Shown here piece by piece: positions 44,015 through 55,132 of a stretch of 64,000 bases of DNA. Source of the stretch: Pseudomonadota bacterium (GTDB taxonomy: Bacteria > Pseudomonadota > Alphaproteobacteria > Sphingomonadales > Sphingomonadaceae); contig JAEWZX010000034.1 of assembly GCA_023394965.1 (NCBI GenBank), positions 1 through 64,000 on the forward strand, read 5' to 3'. How positions within the stretch are numbered: position 1 is the stretch's first letter; each line of letters starts with the position of its first letter. A model generated the notes under the pieces. That model saw only the letters and a program-made list of their open reading frames with translations, ran no database searches and was not told where the DNA came from. Position numbers and translations under genes: made by a program.

Positions 44015-45051
44015 CCAAACGCGAAGAATTCGAAGCCGCCGCCAAGCAGTTCATCCTGATCAAGGATGGTCCCTACGGCACCGCCATCCAGCGCGCAAAA
44101 CTTGCGCCGGAAGACTACGCAGGCGATACCGGGCTGGCGGACGACCAGAAGGGCAATAACGATCTGGTCAATCTGACCCAGCCGCAGGTGATCCGCACGA
44201 TCTGCGACAGTTATATCGATGCAGGAGCGCATATCCTGGCAACGAATACCTTCAACGCCAATCGCATCAGCCAAGCCGATTACGGGGCTGAAGAGCTGGT
44301 GCGCGAGATCAATATATCCGCCGCGCGGATCATCCGCGAAGCGATCGATGCGCGCACAGATGGCGTGCCGCGTTTCGTTGCCGGGGCGGTGGGGCCGACC
44401 AACAAGACCCTTTCGCTGTCACCTGACGTGGAAGACCCAGGCTTTCGCGAGGTGACATTCGACGAGATCGTCGATGTGTACCGGGAACAATGCGCCGCGC
44501 TGGTCGAGGGCGGTGCCGATTTCATCCTGATCGAAACGGTATTCGATACGCTGAACTGCAAGGCTGCCATCATGGCGGTCAAGCAGCTAGAGCGCGAACT
44601 GAACCGCGACATTCCGCTGATGATATCGCTGACGCTGACCGATCTTTCGGGCCGCAATCTGTCGGGCCATACGGTAGAGGCGTTCTGGTACACGGTGAGC
44701 CACGCCAAGCCGCTGACCATCGGCCTCAATTGCAGTTTCGGCGCCGAACAGCTTCGCCCGCATGTGCAATTGCTGTCGGACATCGCCGATAGCTGGCTGA
44801 TGGCCTATCCCAATGCGGGCCTGCCCAACGATCTGGGTGAATATGACGAGATGCCCGAAACGACGGCGGCGCTGACGCGGGTCTGGGCCGAAAACGGTCG
44901 CATCAATGCGCTGGGCGGCTGCTGCGGATCGACGCCTGCGCATATCGCGGCCATGGCCAAGGCGGTCGAAGGGCTGGCCCCGCGCAAACGCCCGAGCCGC
45001 AATCCCGAAATGCATCTGGCCGGGCTCGAGCCGTTCACGATCGCGGCATGA
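44011..45051 (+). CDS. metH: Methionine synthase part 1: homocysteine S-methyltransferase domain
   Basis: This stand-alone 346-residue protein equals the N-terminal homocysteine-binding module of cobalamin-dependent MetH. Its zinc ligands are visible as GLNCSFGAEQ and LGGCCGSTPAHI. IKDGPYGTAIQ and ILATNTFNANRISQADYG are family motifs. ATG at 44011 overlaps the metF stop; the longer frame starting at 43684 only runs through metF. The remaining MetH modules are encoded at 45581-48184, so the enzyme is split and must assemble from two polypeptides. The acetyltransferase gene lies between them. Confidence 0.93.
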   Translation: MTKREEFEAAAKQFILIKDGPYGTAIQRAKLAPEDYAGDTGLADDQKGNNDLVNLTQPQVIRTICDSYIDAGAHILATNTFNANRISQADYGAEELVREINISAARIIREAIDARTDGVPRFVAGAVGPTNKTLSLSPDVEDPGFREVTFDEIVDVYREQCAALVEGGADFILIETVFDTLNCKAAIMAVKQLERELNRDIPLMISLTLTDLSGRNLSGHTVEAFWYTVSHAKPLTIGLNCSFGAEQLRPHVQLLSDIADSWLMAYPNAGLPNDLGEYDEMPETTAALTRVWAENGRINALGGCCGSTPAHIAAMAKAVEGLAPRKRPSRNPEMHLAGLEPFTIAA

Positions 45052-45580
45052 CCGGGTTCGACGTCAGCAAAGTGGTCATCCGGGAGGCCGGGGCAGCGGA
45101 CGCAGGCCGCCTGTCGCTGGTGGCCGATGCCACGTTTCTGGAAACCTTTGCCGGCATGATCAGCGGCGAGGCGCTGGTCGCGCATTGCGAGCGCGCACAT
45201 GCGCCGGATTATCTGCGCCAGTTGCTGGCGGCAGGGGCAAAGGCCTGGCTGGCCGACCTGGACGCGGCGCCGATCGGTTATGCGCTGGTCAACCGGCCCG
45301 AGCTGGACGCGGCGGAACCCGGCGATATCGAATTGAAGAAGATCTACCTGCTGTCGCGTTTCCACGGCAGCGGCATTGCCGGGCGGCTGTTCGAGGCGGC
45401 GCTGGCCGGGGCTGCAGGCCACGACCGCCTGCTGCTGGGAGTGAAGCAGGACAACGAGCGGGCCATCGCTTTCTACAGGAAGCAGGGTTTCGAACAGATC
45501 GCCACGCGTCGTTTCGACGTGGGCGGAACCTTTTATGACGACGTCGTGCTGGCGCGCGCACTCGACCGGACTTTGAGATC

Positions 45581-45584
<4 letters not shown>
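45048..45584 (+). CDS. GNAT-family N-acetyltransferase inside the split metH locus
   Basis: The 178-residue protein has the GNAT fold: VVIREAGAADAGRLSLVADA at the N-terminus, strand LADLDAAPIGYALVNRP, the acetyl-CoA loop SRFHGSGIAGRLFEAALAGA and the NERAIAFYRKQGFEQIATRR C-terminal signature. It overlaps metH part 1 upstream and metH part 2 downstream, by 4 nt each, so all three are translationally coupled. The substrate is unknown. It could act on a methionine-cycle metabolite or on an amine, or it could simply be carried in the operon. Confidence 0.88.
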
Positions 45585-48159
<2,575 letters not shown>

Positions 48160-48184
<25 letters not shown>

Positions 48185-49101
48185 GCGCGGTGCCCAAGGG
48201 GCGGCTGGTGACGATCGGCGGCAGCCTTCTGTTTGCCGCCTGGCTTGCGCTGGCGCTTGTCGTCGCCTTCGATACCGAACTTTTGCGCAACCTGTGGTTT
48301 CTGCCAGGCATCGGCGTGATCGGTGCGATTATCGCAAACACATCTGGAACCGGTGGGGGCGTAGTTTTCGTGCCGGTATTCAATGTTCTGCGCGATTGGT
48401 CCATCATGGATCTGCAGCCGCTACAAATTGTCGGCGTATCGATGGCAATCCAAAGCTTCGGCATGACCATGGGGGCGTTGCGCTGGACCGAGCGGCTCTA
48501 TCACCAGCCTGAACCTGGCGCTTTGCACGCCCGTGTTGCTCCGCGCGATTTCTTTGCGGTTGCTCTGGCGGTTCTCGTTCTGTCGCTTCCTGCGATGCTG
48601 TTGACGCAAAGGCTGACATCGTTCGACCAGCATGCAGTGCTGCTGGGTTACAAGACGTTCTCGATCCTGTTGGGCCTGGCCCTGATAGCTTCCACCTGGA
48701 CGGTAAATCTGGCGCGCCCGGAGCGCGAAAGGCTGCAGCGGGCGGACCTTGCAGTTCTGCTTCTGCTAGCCATACCAGGCGGCATCCTGACTGCGCTGTT
48801 TTCCGTGGGCGTTGGCGAACTCGTCGCACTTTATCTTTTCATCCGCCACTACCCGGTTCTGCTCTGTACCGGCGCGGCCTGCCTGATTTCGTCGATCAGC
48901 GTGATTGCAGGATCGCTGTGGCACATCGAAGCAGGTACTATCCAATGGGAAGTCGTCCTGCTTGCGGCACCGGCAGCCGTGGTCGGCGGATTTCTGGCCC
49001 GCCCGATAGCTTTGTGGCTGGGCGCACGCCGCCTGAAGACACTCGATGGCGCATGGATTGTCGCCTCGGCGGCCTATTTGTTGTGGTTGAACAGAATTTG
49101 A
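48160..49101 (+). CDS. TauE/SafE (TSUP) family membrane transporter
   Basis: The protein has ~313 residues and about eight membrane helices (GGSLLFAAWLALALVVAF, DFFAVALAVLVLSLPAMLL, LAVLLLLAIPGGILTALFSV, VVLLAAPAAVVGGFLARPIA). Two internal repeats with small-residue motifs (IGAIIANTSGTGGGVVFVPV; FSVGVGELVALYLFIRHYP) fit the TSUP family, which exports sulfite, sulfoacetate and related anions. ATG at 48160 overlaps metH part 2 by 25 nt; GTG at 48190 is the alternative and neither has a clear ribosome-binding site. It is the last gene before the glycine riboswitch. The substrate is not known; a sulfur link is suggested only by the neighbours. Confidence 0.85.
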
Positions 49102-49180
49102 TGCAGCTCTGCGATTGACCGAAACCGCCGAATGTCGCAGTGCGGCACGCGTCGGCGGCAGAAGCGATTCTGCGGCAGGC

Positions 49181-49370
49181 GCGCACGGGAGAGTTCGGAT
49201 GGCAGCGTCCATCCGGCGCCGAAGGAGCAACCGCCCCGGAAACTCTCAGGCTAAACGGACCGTGCGCACCATCGGCACTCTGGAAAGCGTCTCCGCTTCG
49301 GCGGTGACCACCGAAGGGGTAAGCGCACCCATTAGTGCGTCAGTCTCTCAGGTTTCCCGACAGAGGGGGC
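49181..49370 (+). promoter_or_regulatory. Tandem glycine riboswitch upstream of gcvT
   Basis: Two aptamers are visible. The first is closed by GCGCACGG (49181-49188) with CCGTGCGC (49260-49267) and contains CCGAAGGAGCAA and AACTCTCAGGC. The second (49268-49370) contains CACTCTGGAAAGC, CCGAAGGGGTAAG and TCTCTCAGGTTTCCCGACAG. Both core sets are as in the gcvT family. The short linker between them is typical. It should activate the gcv operon when glycine is abundant. The expression platform lies within ~55 nt before the gcvT start; no intrinsic terminator is evident there, so control of translation is possible. Confidence 0.95.
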
Positions 49371-49425
49371 ATGGGTTTTCAGCGCACCTTTGCGGGGCGC
49401 TCCCATGCTTTGCGAAGGACGGGAT

Positions 49426-50601
49426 TTGAGCGACGAAACCGAAGACACGATTGCCGAAACAGAAGCGCTGCCGCTGGATGCGTGGCATCGCCGAAAGGGC
49501 GCGCGGATGGTGCCCTTTGCGGGCTATCACATGCCCATTCAGTTCGAAGGCATCGTTGCCGAACATAACTGGACCCGCAGTCAGGCGGGCCTGTTCGATG
49601 TAAGCCACATGGGCCAGATCATGGTGACAGGCGAAAAGGCCGCCGAAGAGCTGGAGAAGCTGCTTCCTGGCGCGATCGCCACGCTGAAGCCGGGCAAGGT
49701 GCGCTATTCGCTGTTGCTGGACGAGGATGGCGGCATCCTCGATGATCTCATGGTCACCAATGCCACTCCCTGGATCGAAGCGGACGAGGAATCTGCCACT
49801 GAAGGGCATTGGGGTGAGCCTGCCTATTACCTCGTCGTCAACGGCGCGACCAAGTGGGAAGACATTGGCCATTTGCGCGAATTTATTGATGATGACGTGA
49901 CGCTCACGCATATGGACGAACACGCGCTGATCGCATTGCAGGGTCCCAATGCGGCCACCGCACTCAACCGCGTGATGCGCAATGTCATCGACGACATGGT
50001 CTTCATGGAAAGCGTGACGCATGAATTCGGTGAATGGCCGCTCCGTATTACCCGCTCGGGCTATACTGGCGAAGACGGTTTCGAAATCTCGGTCCCGGCA
50101 GAATTTGCTGAAAGCCTTGCTGATCGCCTGTGTGCGGAAATCGAAGTGCGCCCGATCGGCCTGGGCGCGCGCGACAGCCTGCGGCTCGAAGCCGGCCTTC
50201 CGCTCTATGGCCACGACATCACGACCGAAACCGATCCCGTCTCTGCCGATCTAGGTTTCGCGCTGACGAAGACGCGCCGCGAACGAGGTGGCTGGATGGG
50301 CCACGAAAAGGTCATGGAGGTGCTGGAAAACGGCCCTGCACAAAAGCGCGTCGGCCTTGCCATCGAGGGGCGAATGCCTGCTCGTGAAGGTGCGCCGATC
50401 TATTCCGGCGACAAGCAGGTTGGCCGGATCACTTCGGGTGGGTTCTCACCCACACTCGAGCGGCCCATTGCCATGGGTTATGTGGATACAGGGCTTGCTG
50501 CCGAGGGAACTGAACTCGAAGTCGAGGTTCGTAATAAGAGATTGCCCGCGAAGGTCGCAAAGCTGCCCTTCGTCCCACATCGCTATCACAGAGGAAACTG
50601 A
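49426..50601 (+). CDS. gcvT: Aminomethyltransferase (glycine cleavage T protein)
   Basis: GcvT transfers the methylene group from the H protein to THF with release of ammonia. TTG at 49426 is preferred because AAGGA lies 7 nt upstream; it gives 391 residues. The earlier in-frame ATGs at 49390 and 49405 have poorer ribosome-binding context. Motifs are RMVPFAGYHMPIQFEGIVAE, FDVSHMGQIMVTG, RSGYTGEDGFEISVPA and GLGARDSLRLEAGLPLYGHD, all typical of GcvT; the conserved Asp is in RDSLRLE. The gene lies 56 nt after the riboswitch and 3 nt before gcvH. Confidence 0.95.
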   Translation: MSDETEDTIAETEALPLDAWHRRKGARMVPFAGYHMPIQFEGIVAEHNWTRSQAGLFDVSHMGQIMVTGEKAAEELEKLLPGAIATLKPGKVRYSLLLDEDGGILDDLMVTNATPWIEADEESATEGHWGEPAYYLVVNGATKWEDIGHLREFIDDDVTLTHMDEHALIALQGPNAATALNRVMRNVIDDMVFMESVTHEFGEWPLRITRSGYTGEDGFEISVPAEFAESLADRLCAEIEVRPIGLGARDSLRLEAGLPLYGHDITTETDPVSADLGFALTKTRRERGGWMGHEKVMEVLENGPAQKRVGLAIEGRMPAREGAPIYSGDKQVGRITSGGFSPTLERPIAMGYVDTGLAAEGTELEVEVRNKRLPAKVAKLPFVPHRYHRGN

Positions 50602-50604
50602 CCG

Positions 50605-50976
50605 ATGGCCCGTTACTTCACTGACGAACACGAATGGATAGATGTTGAAGGCGAAACCGCTACAGTCGGCATCACCGATTACGCCCAAGGCCAGCTCGGA
50701 GATATTGTCTTCGTAGAGTTGCCAGATGTCGGCACGGTCCTGGACAAGGGCAAGGATGCCGCAGTGGTGGAAAGCGTTAAGGCTGCCAGCGACGTTTACG
50801 CACCCATCAGTGGCGAGGTCATGGAAACCAATGCCGCGCTCGAAGACGATCCGGCGCTGGTCAATACCTCGCCCGAAGAGGATGGCTGGTTCTTCAAAAT
50901 GGCCATCGGCGACAAGTCGCAATTCGAAGGTTTGATGGACGAAGCCGGCTACAAGAGCTTCTGCGACGGGCTCTGA
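50605..50976 (+). CDS. gcvH: Glycine cleavage H protein (lipoyl carrier)
   Basis: The 123-residue protein is the mobile lipoyl carrier between the P, T and L proteins. The lipoylated lysine is in AAVVESVKAASDVYAP, and the fold is complete from MARYFTDEHEWIDVEG to the acidic C-terminus. A GAGGAAAC ribosome-binding site overlaps the gcvT end. The 135 nt after it contain no gene; TTCTCTCGCGGGAACGGAGAA there (51070-51099 region) is a weak hairpin. Confidence 0.97.
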   Translation: MARYFTDEHEWIDVEGETATVGITDYAQGQLGDIVFVELPDVGTVLDKGKDAAVVESVKAASDVYAPISGEVMETNAALEDDPALVNTSPEEDGWFFKMAIGDKSQFEGLMDEAGYKSFCDGL

Positions 50977-51111
50977 TCACCCTACCCTCCTGCGTCTGGG
51001 AAAGGCCATGGGTGAGCAAATGAACGAAGGCCCAACCCCACTTCGATTGAGACCGCTTCGCAGCCCAAGCCTCGCTCCCTTCTCTCGCGGGAACGGAGAA
51101 CTGGAGTAAAA

Positions 51112-52479
51112 ATGCGCTACCTACCCCTGACCGATAGTGATCGTTCGGCAATGCTCGGCGTCATCGGCGCGCCCGATGTGAACGCTCTGTTTGTCGATGT
51201 GCCTGAAGAGGCGCGCCTGTCTGGACCGATCGAAGGCTTGCCGATGCATGCCAGTGAAATGGCTGTCGAGAAGCATATGCGGCTTCTATCGAAGAAGAAC
51301 CTCGCGGCGTCCGATGCAGCTTTCTTCCTCGGGGCAGGGGCTTACAAGCATCATGTCCCGGCCAGCGTCGACCACATCATCCAGCGCGGCGAGTTCCTGA
51401 CCGCCTACACGCCCTATCAGCCCGAAATCGCTCAGGGCACACTGCAGATGTTGTTCGAGTTCCAAAGCCAGGTTGCGCGGCTTTACGGCTGCGCAGTGGC
51501 CAACGCCTCGATGTACGACGGTTCGACCGCTTGCTGGGAAGCAGTAGCGATGGCGGGCCGCGTTGCGCGGGGCAAGAAGCACAAGGTCGTGCTTTCGGGT
51601 GCGCTGCACCCGCACTATGCCGAGGTTGTGAAAACCATGGCCAAGTTCACTGACGACGAGATCGCCAGTGCTCCGCCAAGCCTGACCGCAAAGCCCGACG
51701 ATGCCGGTCTGATTGCCCGGATCGACGAGAGCACGAGCTGCGTCGTGGTGCAATATCCCGACATTCTTGGCCGTCTGCCGGATCTCGCCAAGATTGCCGA
51801 GGTCGCGCACGACAAGGGGGCCCTGCTGATCGCGGTCAACACGGAACCGGTGGCGCTGGGCGCGATCAAGTCGCCCGGAGAGCTGGGCGCGGACATCGTT
51901 GTCGGGGAAGGCCAGTCGATCGGCGTTGGCCTGCAATTCGGCGGCCCCTATCTGGGTCTGTTCGCAGTGCGCGACGAAAAGCTGGTCCGGATGATGCCGG
52001 GCCGTCTGTGTGGCGAGACCGTGGATGCAGAGGGCAAGCGTGGCTTCGTGCTGACGCTCTCGACCCGCGAACAGCATATCCGCCGCGAAAAGGCGACGAG
52101 CAACATCTGCACCAACTCCGGCCTCTGCGCGCTTTCCTTCAGCGTGCACATGACGCTGCTGGGCGAAAAGGGGCTGCGGAACCTGGCGATGGAAAATCAC
52201 CGCCTTGCCTGCCTGGCCGCCGACCGGCTGGCCAAGGTTCCCGGCGTCACGGTGCTGAACGATGCATTCTTCAACGAATTCACTCTGCTGATCGAAGGCG
52301 ATGCGCGGATGATCGTGCGGGATCTGACCAAGCGCGACATTCTCGCCGGCGTTGCCCTTGGCCGCCTGTTCCCGGGCAACAATTCCCTGAGTGAGGGCCT
52401 ACTTGTCGCGGTCACCGAAACTACCACCGAGGAGGACATCGAAACCCTTGCCTCGGCACTTGAGGAGGTGCTGGCATGA
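51112..52479 (+). CDS. gcvPA: Glycine dehydrogenase (decarboxylating) subunit 1
   Basis: This is the N-terminal half of the glycine cleavage P protein in the two-subunit form. It has 455 residues. Motifs are MRYLPLTDSDRSAMLGVIGA, FLGAGAYKHHVPASVDHI, EFLTAYTPYQPEIAQGTLQM and ATSNICTNSGLCALSFSVHM. It lacks the PLP lysine, which is on subunit 2, as expected. CTGGAGT precedes the ATG. The stop overlaps gcvPB (ATGA), consistent with 1:1 synthesis. Confidence 0.96.
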   Translation: MRYLPLTDSDRSAMLGVIGAPDVNALFVDVPEEARLSGPIEGLPMHASEMAVEKHMRLLSKKNLAASDAAFFLGAGAYKHHVPASVDHIIQRGEFLTAYTPYQPEIAQGTLQMLFEFQSQVARLYGCAVANASMYDGSTACWEAVAMAGRVARGKKHKVVLSGALHPHYAEVVKTMAKFTDDEIASAPPSLTAKPDDAGLIARIDESTSCVVVQYPDILGRLPDLAKIAEVAHDKGALLIAVNTEPVALGAIKSPGELGADIVVGEGQSIGVGLQFGGPYLGLFAVRDEKLVRMMPGRLCGETVDAEGKRGFVLTLSTREQHIRREKATSNICTNSGLCALSFSVHMTLLGEKGLRNLAMENHRLACLAADRLAKVPGVTVLNDAFFNEFTLLIEGDARMIVRDLTKRDILAGVALGRLFPGNNSLSEGLLVAVTETTTEEDIETLASALEEVLA

Positions 52480-54110
52480 GCACACCTAATGCATCGGGCT
52501 GGAAGCCCGGCACCCCTGTCGACGGTCACAACGCCATGAGCGGCCCCGATACCGCCACCGGCAATCGCGCGCTGATGCTGGAAGAGCCGCTGCTGTTTGA
52601 GATCGGATCGGTGGAAACGACCGGTGTTGATTTCGCATTCGCCGCCAAGCTGGACCTTGCTGGGGTCGAACAGCCGGTACCGCCAAGCGCCGCCCCTGCA
52701 AACCGCCTCGGCGGATTGGAGCGGACGGAGGCCATCGGCCTGCCCGGACTGACCGAGCCGGAAACGGTCCGCCATTACACGCGCCTCAGCCGCCAGAACT
52801 ATGCGATCGATCTCGGCCTGTTCCCGCTCGGATCGTGCACGATGAAGCACAATCCGCGCCTGAACGAAAAGATCGCGCGCATGCCGGGCTTTGCCGATGT
52901 CCACCCGCTGCAGCCGGTCGATACCGTGCGCGGCGCGCTGGAAGTCGCCAACGAACTGGCGCATTGGCTGATCAAACTGACCGGCATGCACAGTGTCGCA
53001 ATGAGCCCCAAGGCTGGTGCCCATGGCGAGCTGTGCGGTATCCTGTGCATTCGCGCCGCACTTGAAGCGCGCGGTGACGCACGCGAAGTGATCCTGGTAC
53101 CCGAAAGCGCGCATGGCACTAACCCCGCCACCGCCGCTTTCGCCGGCTACGAGATCGAGGACATTCCCGCTAACAAGGACGGCCGCGTCGATCTCGACGC
53201 GCTGAAGAGCCGCCTCGGCCCCGATGTTGCGGGGGTAATGATCACCAACCCGTCGACCCTCGGTCTGTTCGAGCGCGACCTGAAAGCGATTTCCGATGCG
53301 GTCCACGAGGTCGGCGGCTTCGTCTATTGCGACGGGGCGAATTTCAACGCCATCGTCGGCAAGGTGCGTCCCGGCGATCTCGGCGTCGACGCGATGCATA
53401 TCAATCTGCACAAGACCTTCTCCACGCCGCATGGAGGTGGCGGTCCGGGTTCGGGTCCGGTGGTACTTAGTGAAGCATTAAGCCCCTTCGCGCCGTTGCC
53501 GTACACGGCACGCACCAAGGATGGAGTGGTGCATCTGGTCGAGGAAGAAGGGGCGGCAGATTTCGCTGAAGAGCATTTCGGCCGTGAGCTCGCCCATTTC
53601 GGGCGTATGACCGCCTTCCACGGCCAGATGGGCATGTTTACCCGCGCACTTGCCTATATCCTGAGCCACGGTGCCGATGGGCTTAAGCAAGTCGCTGAAG
53701 ACGCGGTGCTCAACGCCAACTATGTACTGCGCAGCCTGGAAGACGTGCTCGACGCGCCCTTCGGACATAGTGGGCCATGCATGCATGAAGCGTTGTTCAG
53801 CGATAAGGGCTTCGCCGAGGGGCTGACCACGCTCGACTTGGCCAAGGCAATGATCGATGAAGGCTATCATCCGATGACCATGTACTTCCCGCTGGTGGTG
53901 CATGGCGCGATGCTGATCGAGCCGACCGAGACCGAAAGCAAGGCAGCTCTCGACCAGTTCATCATGGCGTTGCGCAGCGTAGCGGAACGGGCCAACGCGG
54001 GCGACAAAAGCCTGAATACTGCTCCGCATTACGCCCCCCGCCGCCGGCTTGATGAAACACAGGCCGCGCGAAAGCCGGTGCTTGCGTGGAACGATTCAGC
54101 CATGACATGA
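52476..54110 (+). CDS. gcvPB: Glycine dehydrogenase (decarboxylating) subunit 2
   Basis: This is the C-terminal, PLP-carrying half of the P protein, 544 residues. The PLP lysine is in INLHKTFSTPHGGGGPGSGP. Other family segments are FPLGSCTMKHNPRLNEKIAR, SPKAGAHGELCGILCIRAAL and VPESAHGTNPATAAFAGYE. It releases CO2 from glycine and loads the aminomethyl group on lipoyl-GcvH. It is the last gcv gene; the next ORF starts 24 nt on but is unrelated. gcvL/lpd is not in the window. Confidence 0.97.
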   Translation: MSTPNASGWKPGTPVDGHNAMSGPDTATGNRALMLEEPLLFEIGSVETTGVDFAFAAKLDLAGVEQPVPPSAAPANRLGGLERTEAIGLPGLTEPETVRHYTRLSRQNYAIDLGLFPLGSCTMKHNPRLNEKIARMPGFADVHPLQPVDTVRGALEVANELAHWLIKLTGMHSVAMSPKAGAHGELCGILCIRAALEARGDAREVILVPESAHGTNPATAAFAGYEIEDIPANKDGRVDLDALKSRLGPDVAGVMITNPSTLGLFERDLKAISDAVHEVGGFVYCDGANFNAIVGKVRPGDLGVDAMHINLHKTFSTPHGGGGPGSGPVVLSEALSPFAPLPYTARTKDGVVHLVEEEGAADFAEEHFGRELAHFGRMTAFHGQMGMFTRALAYILSHGADGLKQVAEDAVLNANYVLRSLEDVLDAPFGHSGPCMHEALFSDKGFAEGLTTLDLAKAMIDEGYHPMTMYFPLVVHGAMLIEPTETESKAALDQFIMALRSVAERANAGDKSLNTAPHYAPRRRLDETQAARKPVLAWNDSAMT

Positions 54111-54134
54111 TCGCGGGCGAGGGAGGACTCGCTC

Positions 54135-55124
54135 ATGGTGCGATCGTCTGTACTGGCCCTGTGTGCTTCGGTGTTGATTGCGGCGGATTATCCCGATCCG
54201 CCTCCCGTACTTGCACCCCATTTCGATGACGGCAAATTCGTACCGGGTAGTTTCGGATGGATGCGGGGCAAGTTCCCGGAAGCGACGGAGGCCGAAAAGA
54301 CCGCCACCGCGCAGGTGGAGGACTGGGTCAAGAAGTGCTTTGAGGAAGGAGGAGAAAGCGCCGTGGAGGCGCTTGCGGAGCGAGGCGTATCGGTGGCTGA
54401 TCCTTGGCGCTTAGGCAGCGTTCCGTTGATATGCGCGCTGGTCAGCACGCGTCCCGCTAATCTCTCGGCCTTCAAAAGCTTCGACCGATTTCAGGAGGTT
54501 CTGGGCCGCACAAAGCCGATAGTTGCAGCTTTTCTATTCGCTGCCGAAAGCGCCGAAGCTACCGTGGCCGAGGAAGAGGGGCTGCTGGCCGACCAACTGA
54601 GAGAATGTGTTGTACGCGACCAAGTATTGCGCAAGGCCATGGCGTGGGTTTCTCGCCCGGACTCGGCTTTACCGCAGCTGAGTGAAGCGCAAAAGCCCAT
54701 CTTCATGGCCCTGTTGGGACAGGAGGTGACCCGTGTCGATACAGCGAATACTCTTTGGCTGAAGCAGACGGTAGAGCAAAATGGCTGGCCGACTGTTTCG
54801 ACGGTAGGTGAAAAGGGTTCTGCTCGGGCTTGGCTACTGGTTCAGCACGCTGACCACGATCCGGTGTTTCAGTTCGATGTGTTGAGGCTCATGGAACCGC
54901 TGGTGGCGCAGAAAGAAGTCAGCCCTGCCGACTATGCCTATCTTTACGACCGAGTTATGCTCAAGCTGACTGGCAAGCAGCGCTATGCCACTCAGATGTG
55001 GTGTCAGAATGGGCGGATGGAACCGCAGCCGGTGGAAGATGAAAAGAAGGTAGAGGCACTACGCGCGGAGATGCAGCTCGAACCGCTCGCCGACTATCGC
55101 AAGCTATTCCCCGATAGCTGTTGA
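54135..55124 (+). CDS. Uncharacterised exported protein
   Basis: I do not recognise the family. The 329-residue product starts MVRSSVLALCASVLIAADYP, a short hydrophobic N-terminus that could be a signal peptide. The rest is mostly charged and apparently helical, with Trp and Cys residues scattered (QVEDWVKKCFEEGGESAVEA; RLGSVPLICALVSTRPANL; QMWCQNGRMEPQPVEDEKKV). There is no membrane segment after residue 20 and no known catalytic motif. AGGGAGGACTC precedes the ATG. It begins 24 nt after gcvPB and may be read through from the gcv operon, then converges on the flippase gene. Confidence 0.75.
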   Translation: MVRSSVLALCASVLIAADYPDPPPVLAPHFDDGKFVPGSFGWMRGKFPEATEAEKTATAQVEDWVKKCFEEGGESAVEALAERGVSVADPWRLGSVPLICALVSTRPANLSAFKSFDRFQEVLGRTKPIVAAFLFAAESAEATVAEEEGLLADQLRECVVRDQVLRKAMAWVSRPDSALPQLSEAQKPIFMALLGQEVTRVDTANTLWLKQTVEQNGWPTVSTVGEKGSARAWLLVQHADHDPVFQFDVLRLMEPLVAQKEVSPADYAYLYDRVMLKLTGKQRYATQMWCQNGRMEPQPVEDEKKVEALRAEMQLEPLADYRKLFPDSC

Positions 55125-55132
55125 AGTAATCG

